NCBI GenBank assembly: GCA_003209895.1
Contig: QCOH01000009.1
Location: 1 to 53,348, forward strand
DNA: 53,348 nt
From: Pelagibacteraceae bacterium AG-430-I06
GTDB taxonomy: Bacteria; Pseudomonadota; Alphaproteobacteria; Pelagibacterales; Pelagibacteraceae
Direction: 5' to 3'
Shown here: positions 1-7,760 of the stretch, piece after piece
Layout of the letters: every line of letters begins with the position of its first letter
Numbering within the stretch: position 1 is the stretch's first letter
The notes under the pieces: model-generated
Told to the model about the DNA's origin: nothing
Database searches by the model: none
Seen by the model: the letters and a program-made list of their open reading frames with translations, nothing else
Position numbers and translations under genes: made by a program

Positions 1-189
1 GATCTAATTTTAAAACTCATGATTCTATCGGCTACATTTGAGCTTATGTTTAGTCATAAAACCCCTATAAAAGTAGTTGTTAGTGAATATATAAAAATAT
101 CAGATTTCTTTTTAGAAACTGCCCATAAAGGGTATTTAAATGCAATTTTAGACAAAGTATCTAAAAAAGTGAGAAAAAGCGGTGAATAA
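1..189 (+). CDS. nusB: Transcription antitermination factor NusB, C-terminal part (5' truncated by window)
   Basis: This frame is open from the first base and stops at TAA 187-189, giving 62 residues. The stretch ILSATFELMF, then TPIKVVVSEYIKISDFF and GYLNAILDKVSKKVR, matches the last helices of NusB (consensus-like LxxAxxEL, PxKVxINEYVxLAKxF, FVNGVLDKI). NusB binds boxA RNA with NusE/S10 in rRNA antitermination complexes. The N-terminal half lies outside the window. In many alphaproteobacteria thiL follows nusB; here hppA follows directly after 67 bases. The family call is fairly sure although only the tail is visible. Confidence 0.85.
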   Translation, partial: DLILKLMILSATFELMFSHKTPIKVVVSEYIKISDFFLETAHKGYLNAILDKVSKKVRKSGE

Positions 190-242
190 TTTCTTGCCTT
201 TTATTCTTTTTTTTGGCAATTTCCTTTTTTTTAATAGGTCTT

Positions 243-250
243 AAGGAGAT
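243..250 (+). promoter_or_regulatory. Strong Shine-Dalgarno sequence deciding the TTG start of hppA
   Basis: AAGGAGAT lies 6-8 bases before the TTG at 257. Most genes in this window show no clear ribosome-binding site, so this strong match both supports the unusual TTG start and suggests that hppA is efficiently translated. Confidence 0.6.
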
Positions 251-256
251 ATATCA

Positions 257-2347
257 TTGGAAAATTTATATTTAATTATTTTGGCTGGTATTATTGCTGT
301 TGTTTACAGTTACATTCTAAGTAATCAAATTGTTTCAGCAAGCCCAGGCAACTCAAAAATGCAAGAAATTGCTGAAGCAATCCAAATTGGAGCAAAAGCT
401 TATTTAAATAGGCAATACAAAACTATCGCTATCGTAGGTGTAGTTGTTTTGATTATAATTAGTTATTTTTTTAGTTTGCTTGTTGGACTGGGCTATTTAA
501 TCGGAGCTTTATTATCAGGTGTTGCTGGCTATATAGGTATGCTAATTTCTGTAAAAGCTAATGTTAGAACAGCTGAAGCATCAAGAAAAAGTTTACAAAG
601 TGGTTTGACAATGGCTTTTAAGTCTGGAGCTATCACTGGACTATTAGTTGCTGGATTAGCTCTTTTGGCAATCTCACTATATTATTTGGCTCTGTTAGCT
701 TTTAATGTAGATAGCAGAGAACTAATTAATGCTTTAATAGCACTAGGATTTGGAGCTTCTCTAATATCAATTTTTGCTAGACTTGGTGGTGGTATTTTTA
801 CGAAAGGAGCTGATGTTGGTGCAGATTTAGTTGGTAAAGTTGAGGCCGGTATTCCAGAGGACGATCCAAGAAATCCGGCAGTAATAGCCGATAACGTAGG
901 AGATAATGTGGGTGATTGCGCTGGAATGGCCGCAGATTTATTTGAGACATACGCAGTAACAATTGTTGCTACCATGGTTTTAAGCTCAATCTTTTTTCAA
1001 AATAATGCAGATATGATGATTTATCCGCTAGCAATTGGAGGCGGATGTATAATTGCATCAATAATTGGAACTTTTTTTGTAAAACTAGGCAAGAGTAAAA
1101 ATATAATGGGGGCACTTTACAAAGGTTTTGTGGTCACAGCTTTAATTTCATTAATATTACTTTATCCGATTACATCACATGTAATTGGACTAGAAAATTC
1201 TTTTAGCGTTGGAAATAAAAATTTTTCAGGCTTGGATTTATATTATTGTGGAGTTGTTGGCTTAATCGTAACTGGATTAATTATATGGGTAACTGAATAT
1301 TATACAGGCACAAGTTATAGGCCTGTAAAAAGTGTAGCCAAATCTTCAACAACCGGTCATGGAACTAATGTAATTCAGGGCCTAGCTGTCTCTATGGAAG
1401 CTACTGCTTTACCTGCTTTGATAATAGTAGCTGGTATTATAGTAACAAACCAATTAGCTGGTTTATTTGGAATTGCGATTGCAGTTACTGCAATGTTGGC
1501 ATTAACTGGAATGGTTGTAGCTTTAGATGCTTATGGCCCAGTTACTGACAATGCGGGAGGTATTGCCGAAATGTCTAAGTTGCCAAAAAATGTAAGAAAG
1601 ACTACTGACGCCTTAGATGCAGTTGGTAATACTACAAAAGCTGTTACAAAAGGTTATGCAATTGGATCAGCTGGTTTAGGTGCTTTAGTTTTATTTGCTG
1701 CGTATACAGAAGATATAAAATTTTTTTCTAAAGTTTCAGGATCTACATTAGAAGGTATAGATGTTAGTTTTGATCTATCCAATCCATTTGTAGTTATAGG
1801 TTTATTATTCGGTGGTATGTTGCCGTATTTATTTGGATCTATGGGAATGCAAGCTGTCGGAAGAGCAGGTGGGGCAGTAGTGATTGAAGTTAGGAGGCAG
1901 TTTAAAAAAATCCCTGGCATAATGAAGGGAAAAAGAAAACCTGACTATGGAAAACTAGTTGATTTATTAACTAAAGCAGCAATTAAAGAAATGATCATCC
2001 CATCATTATTACCAGTCCTTTCTCCAATAATTTTATATTTAGTTATATATTCTATTGGCGGTTTAGAAGCAGCTTTGTCCTCAGTAGGCGCAATGCTTTT
2101 GGGTGTTATAGTTACTGGTCTTTTTGTTGCAATTTCAATGACTGCTGGTGGCGGTGCTTGGGATAATGCTAAAAAATTTATAGAGGACGGAAATTATGGT
2201 GGAAAAGGTTCAGAGTCGCATAAAGCGGCTGTAACTGGCGATACTGTAGGAGATCCCTACAAAGACACTGCGGGTCCTGCAGTAAACCCAATGATTAAAA
2301 TAACTAATATTGTAGCGCTTTTACTTTTAGCGGTAATATCACACTAA
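257..2347 (+). CDS. hppA: H+-translocating membrane pyrophosphatase
   Basis: Integral membrane enzyme coupling pyrophosphate hydrolysis to proton export. It has 696 residues, normal for the family, with about 16 hydrophobic segments. The pyrophosphate/Mg site is complete around residues 187-225 ([28 protein letters not shown]). A second acidic cluster is near the C-terminus ([28 protein letters not shown]). The motif GNTTKA near residue 457 carries lysine where K+-dependent enzymes have alanine; in this family that lysine marks the K+-independent proton-pumping subclass. Translation starts at a TTG with a strong upstream AAGGAG. bamE converges on it, its stop codon lying 2 bases beyond. In an energy-limited marine cell it would recover energy from biosynthetic pyrophosphate (inference). 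Confidence 0.97.
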   Translation: MENLYLIILAGIIAVVYSYILSNQIVSASPGNSKMQEIAEAIQIGAKAYLNRQYKTIAIVGVVVLIIISYFFSLLVGLGYLIGALLSGVAGYIGMLISVKANVRTAEASRKSLQSGLTMAFKSGAITGLLVAGLALLAISLYYLALLAFNVDSRELINALIALGFGASLISIFARLGGGIFTKGADVGADLVGKVEAGIPEDDPRNPAVIADNVGDNVGDCAGMAADLFETYAVTIVATMVLSSIFFQNNADMMIYPLAIGGGCIIASIIGTFFVKLGKSKNIMGALYKGFVVTALISLILLYPITSHVIGLENSFSVGNKNFSGLDLYYCGVVGLIVTGLIIWVTEYYTGTSYRPVKSVAKSSTTGHGTNVIQGLAVSMEATALPALIIVAGIIVTNQLAGLFGIAIAVTAMLALTGMVVALDAYGPVTDNAGGIAEMSKLPKNVRKTTDALDAVGNTTKAVTKGYAIGSAGLGALVLFAAYTEDIKFFSKVSGSTLEGIDVSFDLSNPFVVIGLLFGGMLPYLFGSMGMQAVGRAGGAVVIEVRRQFKKIPGIMKGKRKPDYGKLVDLLTKAAIKEMIIPSLLPVLSPIILYLVIYSIGGLEAALSSVGAMLLGVIVTGLFVAISMTAGGGAWDNAKKFIEDGNYGGKGSESHKAAVTGDTVGDPYKDTAGPAVNPMIKITNIVALLLLAVISH

Positions 2348-2349
2348 AA

Positions 2350-2820
2350 CTATCTTCTATTAGCGTACATTTTCTCTCTAATACTTGATACGAAAGAGTC
2401 TATAAAACCACCTCTCACGACTTCGTTTTTAGTTGTAGCTTCAGCAAATTTATATTCGTTCATATCTTTTTTTTGGTATAAAAATTTTTCTTCTATAACA
2501 CCATAATTGTTAAATTTAATTACTAAAACGTTATTATTTAATAAAACATTTCTTCCTAAATGTGTTAATTTACCTTTAGTTATCGTTCTTTCTATGTATA
2601 ACCATGTATTCCTATCCTGAATTGACTTAGTATGCGGTTGACCGAGTATTTTGATAACATCATTTTTATTGGAACTATTAACTTTTAAAAGACTATCCCT
2701 GTTTTCTAGATAAAATATACCGTGACTTTTAATTACTTTATTGTTTTGGCAATTTGTTAGAAAAAAAGATAAAAATATAATTAATATTGGAGCAAAATGT
2801 TTAGTTCTTATAAAAAGCAT
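2350..2820 (-). CDS. bamE: Outer-membrane assembly lipoprotein BamE (SmpA/OmlA family)
   Basis: A lipoprotein of the BAM complex that inserts beta-barrel proteins into the outer membrane. The first 20-odd residues form a signal sequence ending in a lipobox (FFLTNC), so the mature protein would start at Cys. The SmpA/OmlA core follows: SSNKNDVIKILGQPHTKS, then a WLYIER strand and a VLVIKFNNYGVIEEKF strand. I chose ATG 2820 over a TTG three codons upstream. The first 24 bases overlap, head to head, with the 5' end of the plus-strand gene at 2797. The position beside a bc1 chaperone and plsX genes is typical for alphaproteobacteria. Confidence 0.85.
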   Translation of the reverse strand: MLFIRTKHFAPILIIFLSFFLTNCQNNKVIKSHGIFYLENRDSLLKVNSSNKNDVIKILGQPHTKSIQDRNTWLYIERTITKGKLTHLGRNVLLNNNVLVIKFNNYGVIEEKFLYQKKDMNEYKFAEATTKNEVVRGGFIDSFVSSIREKMYANRR

Positions 2821-3300
2821 AATAATCAACTCTATAACAATTTAGTTAAATTATCACGAAATAATTTTTTTTATATAGACGTAAAACTCGAAGATAAAAT
2901 AGAGACTAGGCTTATATTAATTTTCTTTCATTTTGCGGTTATATTAACAGCTTCAAGGATTGAAACAAAAAAAAAACAAGCACAGGAAATTTTTGATAAT
3001 ATATTTCAAAATATTGAATATTCAATTAGAGAGCTAGGATATGGAGATGTTGCGGTTAATAAAAAAATGAAAGATCTTACAAGACTATTTTATGATATAT
3101 TGTTAAGTTTTGATAAAAGTGACTCCGTATTATCTGATAAAAATTTCTATTTTTTAAGAAAATATTTCTCAAGTAATGAAAAAAAAGACACGGAAAATAT
3201 GGTAAAATTGACAGAATATTTCAATAAATTTAGGAATTTTTGTTTTGATTTAGACATGAAAAATATGCTAAATGGATCTTTTAACTTTGTATATAAATAA
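2797..3300 (+). CDS. Ubiquinol-cytochrome c chaperone family protein (CBP3-like)
   Basis: 167 residues resembling the ubiquinol-cytochrome c chaperone family (mitochondrial CBP3 relatives), which help assemble the cytochrome bc1 complex. The N-terminal pattern NQLYNNLVKLSRNNFFY, then KIETRLILIFFHFAVILTASR, fits the family opening (LYxxIVxxAR...FY, RFdllvlHvfLvlxRL). Later come RELGYGDVAVNKKMKDL and a YDILLSF-like helix. Family length is about 170-200 residues. Its 5' end overlaps divergent bamE by 24 bases. In many alphaproteobacteria a DUF177 (YceD) gene sits between this gene and rpmF/plsX; here rpmF starts 3 bases after the stop and no yceD is seen. Confidence 0.75.
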   Translation: MFSSYKKHNNQLYNNLVKLSRNNFFYIDVKLEDKIETRLILIFFHFAVILTASRIETKKKQAQEIFDNIFQNIEYSIRELGYGDVAVNKKMKDLTRLFYDILLSFDKSDSVLSDKNFYFLRKYFSSNEKKDTENMVKLTEYFNKFRNFCFDLDMKNMLNGSFNFVYK

Positions 3301-3303
3301 TTT

Positions 3304-3477
3304 ATGGCAGTTCCAAAAAGAAAAACATCTGTATCTAGAAGAAATAAAAGACGATCTCATCATAAGATTGTCGGCTCAAATATTATAGAAGATAAAAAAA
3401 CCGGTGAATACAGGCTTTCCCATCATATAGATTTAAAAACTGGTTTTTATAATGGTAAAAAAATTTTAGATAAATAA
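3304..3477 (+). CDS. rpmF: 50S ribosomal protein L32
   Basis: A short gene of 57 codons. The product opens with [20 protein letters not shown], the diagnostic start of bacterial L32 ([19 protein letters not shown]), and includes [20 protein letters not shown]. Length is normal. It lacks the zinc-binding cysteines of some L32 forms, as is common in alphaproteobacteria. It starts 3 bases after the upstream chaperone gene and is followed after 26 bases by plsX, the widespread rpmF-plsX linkage of ribosome and phospholipid synthesis. Confidence 0.96.
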   Translation: MAVPKRKTSVSRRNKRRSHHKIVGSNIIEDKKTGEYRLSHHIDLKTGFYNGKKILDK

Positions 3478-3503
3478 TTTTTTAACAACTAAAATTAAAT
3501 TAA

Positions 3504-4559
3504 ATGGATAATTTAAAGAACAAATTTAAGGTATCAATTGATTTAATGGGTGGTGATAATTCACCTAATAAAACACTTGAAGGAATTGACCTTTTCGTCG
3601 AAAGGTATAAAAAAAAAAATGATTATTTCTTTTATCTTTTTGGAGATGAAACAGTTGTTCTTCCTAAAATAAAAAAGTTAAAACATTTAAAATCTAACTT
3701 CAAAGTTATCAATACTAAAATTGTAGTTTCTAACGACCTATCTCCAATGTCCGCATTAAAAAAAGGTAAAGGATCAAGTATGTGGGAGAGTATTCAATCT
3801 CAGACAATTTTAAATTCTGATGTTACTTTATCAGCAGGTAACACTGGTGTTTTTTTAGTTATGTCTAAAATGATTTTAAAAATGTTAGAAGGTATTGATA
3901 GACCAGCTCTTGCAGGACTTTGGCCCTCAAACAATGGAATGAATTTAGTACTTGATCTTGGCGCTAACGTGGAGTGTAGTGAAAAAAATTTAATAGATTT
4001 TTCAGAAATGGGTTCTGCATTGTACCGATCACTATTTCCAGAAGAAGAAGTCAAAGTATCTTTGTTGAATATTGGATCTGAAGAACTTAAAGGAACTGAG
4101 GTTTTAAAAAATGCATATTCAAAACTTAAAATTTTAGAACAAATGGGAGATTTTAAATTTGTTGGTTATATTGAGGGCAATGAAATTACCACAAATACTT
4201 CAAATGTAATTGTAACGGATGGTTTTACGGGAAATGTTGCTCTCAAAACAGCTGAAGGTGTTGCAAATTTTCTTACTAGTAATTTAAAAAAATATTTAAG
4301 TGAAAATTTATTATCTAAAATATCAGTTATTTTTTCATATTTCTCCCTTAAAAAATTTAAAGATAAACTTGATCCAAGAAAATATAACGGAGCTATTTTT
4401 TTAGGATTGAAAGGTCCTGTCGTTAAAAGTCATGGAGCAACCGATGCACTTGGATTCTCATATTCTGTTGAACTCTGTTATAAGATAGCAAGAGGAAAAT
4501 TAAATGAGAAGATTAAAAAAAATTTAGATCATGTAAAAAATTTGGATGAAAAGGGATAA
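3504..4559 (+). CDS. plsX: Phosphate acyltransferase PlsX
   Basis: Converts acyl-ACP and phosphate to acyl-phosphate, the acyl donor for PlsY in phospholipid synthesis; a peripheral membrane enzyme. The product has 351 residues, normal length. The N-terminus contains the family signature SIDLMGGDNSP, followed by SAGNTGVFLVMSKMIL, PALAGLWPS, and late motifs GFTGNVALKTAEG and GPVVKSHGATDALGFSYSV. The 3' end overlaps ihfA by 14 bases. In most alphaproteobacteria fabH (ketoacyl-ACP synthase III) sits between plsX and ihfA; it is absent here. Confidence 0.97.
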   Translation: MDNLKNKFKVSIDLMGGDNSPNKTLEGIDLFVERYKKKNDYFFYLFGDETVVLPKIKKLKHLKSNFKVINTKIVVSNDLSPMSALKKGKGSSMWESIQSQTILNSDVTLSAGNTGVFLVMSKMILKMLEGIDRPALAGLWPSNNGMNLVLDLGANVECSEKNLIDFSEMGSALYRSLFPEEEVKVSLLNIGSEELKGTEVLKNAYSKLKILEQMGDFKFVGYIEGNEITTNTSNVIVTDGFTGNVALKTAEGVANFLTSNLKKYLSENLLSKISVIFSYFSLKKFKDKLDPRKYNGAIFLGLKGPVVKSHGATDALGFSYSVELCYKIARGKLNEKIKKNLDHVKNLDEKG

Positions 4560-4845
4560 TTTTACTAAGAAAGATTTAAAAAACGAAATATATAATAATC
4601 TTGGCTTACCAGACACGTTTTCAGAAAAAATTTTGAATATCTTTTTTGATATTATTATTGATGGTCTTATTAGAGACGGGGAGGTTAAAATAACAAACTT
4701 TGGCAAATTCAAATTATCAACTAAAAATCAAAGAATTGGCCGTAATCCTAAAAATAAAAGAGAGTATATTATAAATAAAAGAAAGGTAGTTAGTTTTTAT
4801 CCTTCTTTAACTATAAAAAGAAAAATGAATGAGAAAAAAAAATAA
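4546..4845 (+). CDS. ihfA: Integration host factor alpha subunit
   Basis: DNA-bending histone-like protein, 99 residues, HU/IHF fold. Visible: the helical N-terminal half with FTKKDLKNEIYNNLGLP, the core VKITNFGKFKLSTKNQRIGRNPK, and the beta-ribbon end RKVVSFYPSLTIKRKMN. The GRNPK arm keeps the proline that intercalates in the DNA minor groove. It overlaps plsX by 14 bases and the merR-like gene by 17 bases, so the three are probably one transcript. The alpha rather than HU assignment rests on the plsX/merR context. Confidence 0.92.
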   Translation: MKRDNFTKKDLKNEIYNNLGLPDTFSEKILNIFFDIIIDGLIRDGEVKITNFGKFKLSTKNQRIGRNPKNKREYIINKRKVVSFYPSLTIKRKMNEKKK

Positions 4846-5212
4846 AATTGCATATAAAACTATAAGTGAAGCTGCAGTTGAAATTGGTCTAATTAACCGG
4901 ATAAATAAAAAACCAAATACACATACATTGAGATTTTGGGAAAAGAACTTTAAACAAATTAAACCAAAAATTCTATTTGGAAACAGGAGATATTATTCGA
5001 AGGATGATATTGATATTCTTAAATTAATTTTTAGTTTGTTGAAAAAACAAGGAATGACAATTAGTGGAGCAAAAAGAGCTTTAAATAGTGGCTCAATAAA
5101 TCTTGACCAAAAAATTATCTCAGATATAAAAGGAGAAAATTTTAAAAAGAATATTAAAAATAAAGTTAAAAAAATAAAGTTAATACTAAGCAAAATAAAA
5201 AAAGAAAATTAA
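4829..5212 (+). CDS. Small MerR-family transcriptional regulator
   Basis: 127 residues with an N-terminal MerR winged-helix DNA-binding domain: YKTISEAAVEIGL, HTLRFWEKNFKQIKP, GNRRYYSKDDIDILKLI and a helix with KKQGMTISGAKRAL. Little follows the DNA-binding domain beyond a Lys-rich helix, so there is no recognisable effector-binding domain. A merR-like gene directly after ihfA is a conserved alphaproteobacterial arrangement of unknown target. It overlaps ihfA by 17 bases and its last base is the first base of rpmG. Confidence 0.88.
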   Translation: MRKKNKIAYKTISEAAVEIGLINRINKKPNTHTLRFWEKNFKQIKPKILFGNRRYYSKDDIDILKLIFSLLKKQGMTISGAKRALNSGSINLDQKIISDIKGENFKKNIKNKVKKIKLILSKIKKEN

Positions 5213-5403
5213 TGGCAAAAAAAAGTTCAGTAAAAGTCAGATTAGTTCCGGAAAAAAAACCAGATAGTCCTTTTTTTTACTATGTAAAAAAACCAAGTAA
5301 AGGTGAAAAAGCTAAGGTTAAATTAAAACTAAAAAAATATAATCCGCAAACCAGAAAACATGAATTTTTTATAGAAAAGAAATTACCGCCCCATAGTAAA
5401 TAA
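5212..5403 (+). CDS. rpmG: 50S ribosomal protein L33
   Basis: 63 residues starting MAKKSSVKVRLV, with the L33 pattern PFFYYVKKPSKGEKAKVKLK and KYNPQTRKHEFFIEKK, which is close to the usual KKYDPVxRKHVxFKExK. It belongs to the form without the zinc cysteines. The tail LPPHSK is a few residues longer than the common 55-residue form. It is joined to the merR-like gene without a gap and converges on the chorismate mutase gene, whose stop is 2 bases away. Confidence 0.92.
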   Translation: MAKKSSVKVRLVPEKKPDSPFFYYVKKPSKGEKAKVKLKLKKYNPQTRKHEFFIEKKLPPHSK

Positions 5404-5404
5404 T

Positions 5405-5692
5405 TTATTTTTTTTTAAACTTTCGATATTCAAAATCAATATAAGCTTTTATCATTCCTTTCCAGATCATATTTGTTAACCTCGTATCAATTTTTTTAGA
5501 AGAAGATTTTTTTTTAATGTTTTTTAGAATTATCTTAATTCTTTTATTATCTACAATTTGTTTTTTAGATGTTTTATTTTGAAGTATTTTTTTAACTAAA
5601 TTAGTTCTTTTTTTAATTAAACCTAATAATCTATTATCCAGTAAGTCTAATTTTCTTCTTATTTGTGTCAATTTTTTTTTTCGTAGCGACAT
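5405..5692 (-). CDS. Chorismate mutase (AroQ class, stand-alone)
   Basis: 95 residues, an all-helical AroQ domain converting chorismate to prephenate for Phe/Tyr synthesis. The first helix has LTQIRRKLDLLDNRLLGLIKKR, matching the AroQ pattern LxxIRxxIDxIDxxLLxLLxxR, with the two conserved arginines and the Lys in VKKILQNK. The N-terminus is strongly basic. It is the only minus-strand gene of this stretch, facing rpmG, and is divergent from ctaA with 42 bases between starts. Confidence 0.85.
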   Translation of the reverse strand: MSLRKKKLTQIRRKLDLLDNRLLGLIKKRTNLVKKILQNKTSKKQIVDNKRIKIILKNIKKKSSSKKIDTRLTNMIWKGMIKAYIDFEYRKFKKK

Positions 5693-5734
5693 AAATGTAA
5701 TTAAAATTATAATTTAATATTATATAACAAATAA

Positions 5735-6766
5735 ATGGAAATCTTGTTAAGAAAAGAATATTCGGGGTTAGTCTATTATTGGCTTTTATCATTACTATCT
5801 TTAATTGGTATTATAGTTATAGTCGGGGGATTGACCAGATTAACCGATTCTGGCTTATCTATAACAACATGGGATGTTGTTTCTGGAATTTTACCACCTC
5901 TAAATAGTAAACAATGGGACGATGCATTTAATTTGTATAAAGAGATTCCTCAATATTATTTAATGAATACAACAATGACTTTAAATGAATTTAAAGTCAT
6001 TTATTACTGGGAATATATTCACAGAATTTTAGGAAGAATTTTAGGCCTTTTATTTTTAATACCATTTATTTTTATTTATTTTAAAAAAATTTTTATTAAA
6101 GAATATAATATTAATTTCTTACTATTATTTTTACTAATTCTTCTTCAGGGAACTGTAGGCTGGTATATGGTAAAAAGTGGTTTGATAGAAAATACAACTG
6201 TCAGTCACTACAGGCTCGCTGTTCATTTAAATTTAGCATTAATTTTGTTTTCAGCAATTTTTTGGTATTTTCTAAATATAAAAGCAAATACGAATAAAAA
6301 TTTTTTTAGGTTAAATAAAGAAAATATTTTTATTCAGATTTTGATTTTTATGATCTTTCTACAAATAACTTTTGGTGCTTTTACATCGGGTTTAGATGCA
6401 GGTAAAATTTATCAAACATGGCCCTCAATGAATAATTCTTTTTTTCCAGACGATCTTTCATTGGGAAGTTTAATTTTTCCCGAAATATTTAGCGAACCAT
6501 CTTTTGTTCAATTTATTCATAGAATGCTCGCATACATAATATTTTTATATGTTGCTTATATTTCAATTTATATTTTTTATAAAAAAAAATTAGATTTGTA
6601 TAATTCAGTTTACTTTTTAATATTTATGATTTTCACCCAAGTAGTACTTGGTATTTTAACCTTGATTAGTGGTGCTCATATAGTAATTGCTTCATTTCAC
6701 CAAATCTCAACTATTTTTTTATTAATTTCCTCGATTTATTTTTATTTTAAATCTTCCAAATCTTAG
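5735..6766 (+). CDS. ctaA: Heme A synthase (Cox15/CtaA)
   Basis: 343-residue membrane protein, about eight transmembrane helices, converting heme O to heme A for cytochrome c oxidase. The opening GGLTRLTDSGLSITTWDVVSG is diagnostic for the family. The heme-ligand histidines occur in YIHRILGRILG, HYRLAVHLNLALI, FIHRMLAYIIF and ASFHQISTIFLL, the expected four helices in two repeats. Length matches the alphaproteobacterial type 2 CtaA. It stands alone; rplM starts 47 bases downstream after what looks like its own promoter. Confidence 0.96.
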   Translation: MEILLRKEYSGLVYYWLLSLLSLIGIIVIVGGLTRLTDSGLSITTWDVVSGILPPLNSKQWDDAFNLYKEIPQYYLMNTTMTLNEFKVIYYWEYIHRILGRILGLLFLIPFIFIYFKKIFIKEYNINFLLLFLLILLQGTVGWYMVKSGLIENTTVSHYRLAVHLNLALILFSAIFWYFLNIKANTNKNFFRLNKENIFIQILIFMIFLQITFGAFTSGLDAGKIYQTWPSMNNSFFPDDLSLGSLIFPEIFSEPSFVQFIHRMLAYIIFLYVAYISIYIFYKKKLDLYNSVYFLIFMIFTQVVLGILTLISGAHIVIASFHQISTIFLLISSIYFYFKSSKS

Positions 6767-6772
6767 TTTTTA

Positions 6773-6799
6773 TTGACATAATAAATAATTAATTGTAAT
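6773..6799 (+). promoter_or_regulatory. Possible sigma-70 promoter of rplM-rpsI
   Basis: A perfect TTGACA (6773-6778) is followed after 15 bases by TGTAAT (6794-6799, five of six bases of TATAAT), ending 14 bases before the rplM start. The spacer is shorter than ideal, so this is a suggestion only. Confidence 0.35.
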
Positions 6800-6813
6800 T
6801 ATCCCCAAAATAT

Positions 6814-7269
6814 ATGACTCCATTTACTAAAAAAAAAGATATTAAAAACGATTGGTATATTGTTAATGCCGAAAATCTAGTAGTAGGAAGACTAGCCGCA
6901 TATATATCTAAAGTTTTAAGGGGAAAAAATAAGACAAAGTTTAATCCTAATCAAGATAATGGTGATTTTGTAATTGTCACAAATGTCGAAAAATTAAAAT
7001 TTAGCGGAAAAAAGTTTTTTAACAAAAAATATTATAAACACACCGGATATCCTGGAGGAATTAAAAGTACTACTCCTTTTGAATTAAAAAACAAAAACAA
7101 AACTCAAGAAGTTCTAAAATTCGCAGTAAAAAGAATGTTACCTGGAGGACCCTTGGCAAAAAAACAACTAAGCAAATTAAAAATGTATTTTGGTGATAAA
7201 CACCCTCACTCCTCTCAAAATCCAATTGAAATTAATTTCTCAAAATTAAATAGAAAAAATAGTATTTAA
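6814..7269 (+). CDS. rplM: 50S ribosomal protein L13
   Basis: 151 residues. Visible motifs of L13: DWYIVNAENLVVGRLAAYIS near the N-terminus, RGKNKTKFNPNQDNGDFVIV, then KYYKHTGYPGGIKS and AVKRMLPGGPLAKKQLSKLK, and a late HPHSSQNP segment. Normal length. It is followed after 2 bases by rpsI; rplM-rpsI is one of the most conserved ribosomal operons. Confidence 0.97.
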   Translation: MTPFTKKKDIKNDWYIVNAENLVVGRLAAYISKVLRGKNKTKFNPNQDNGDFVIVTNVEKLKFSGKKFFNKKYYKHTGYPGGIKSTTPFELKNKNKTQEVLKFAVKRMLPGGPLAKKQLSKLKMYFGDKHPHSSQNPIEINFSKLNRKNSI

Positions 7270-7271
7270 AA

Positions 7272-7718
7272 ATGAATCAGCTACAAACAAATAAAATTGA
7301 CAAAAAACAAAAAAAATTACCAATTGATTTTAAAGATAGTCAGTCAGCAACAGGAAGAAGAAAAAGATCCATCGCAAGAGTTTGGGTAAAAAAGGGATCT
7401 GGAAAGATTTTCGTTAATGGAAAACAAATGATGCAATATTTTAAAAGACCAGCACACCAATTAATTGTTACTAGACCACTCGATGAAATTAAAGCAACTT
7501 CCGATTATGATGTTAAATGTAATGTTAAGGGTGGCGGACTAACAGGTCAAGCAGGAGCAATAATTCATGGAATTTCTAGAGCTCTGGTTAATATTGACTC
7601 ATCATACAAAAAAACCTTAAAAAAAAGCAAACTTACTACGAGAGACCCTAGAAAAGTCGAGAGAAAAAAATATGGTCATCGTAAAGCTCGTAGAAGTTTT
7701 CAGTTTTCTAAAAGATAA
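7272..7718 (+). CDS. rpsI: 30S ribosomal protein S9
   Basis: 148 residues, with a short alphaproteobacterial N-terminal extension before the core. Core motifs: ATGRRKRSIARVWVKKGSG, VNGKQMMQYF, GGGLTGQAGAIIHGISRAL and the basic tail TRDPRKVERKKYGHRKARRS, ending in KR as required for contact with initiator tRNA in the P site. Second gene of the rplM-rpsI operon; argC starts 42 bases downstream. Confidence 0.97.
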   Translation: MNQLQTNKIDKKQKKLPIDFKDSQSATGRRKRSIARVWVKKGSGKIFVNGKQMMQYFKRPAHQLIVTRPLDEIKATSDYDVKCNVKGGGLTGQAGAIIHGISRALVNIDSSYKKTLKKSKLTTRDPRKVERKKYGHRKARRSFQFSKR

Positions 7719-7760
7719 ATCATTTATTTTTATTAACTTTAAAAGTGATATAAGGAAATT

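Noticed and set aside
682-1920. Antisense reading frames within hppA and similar frames inside recJ, glpX and the permease
   Set aside because: They lie opposite strongly conserved genes, have biased low-complexity composition and no start signals.
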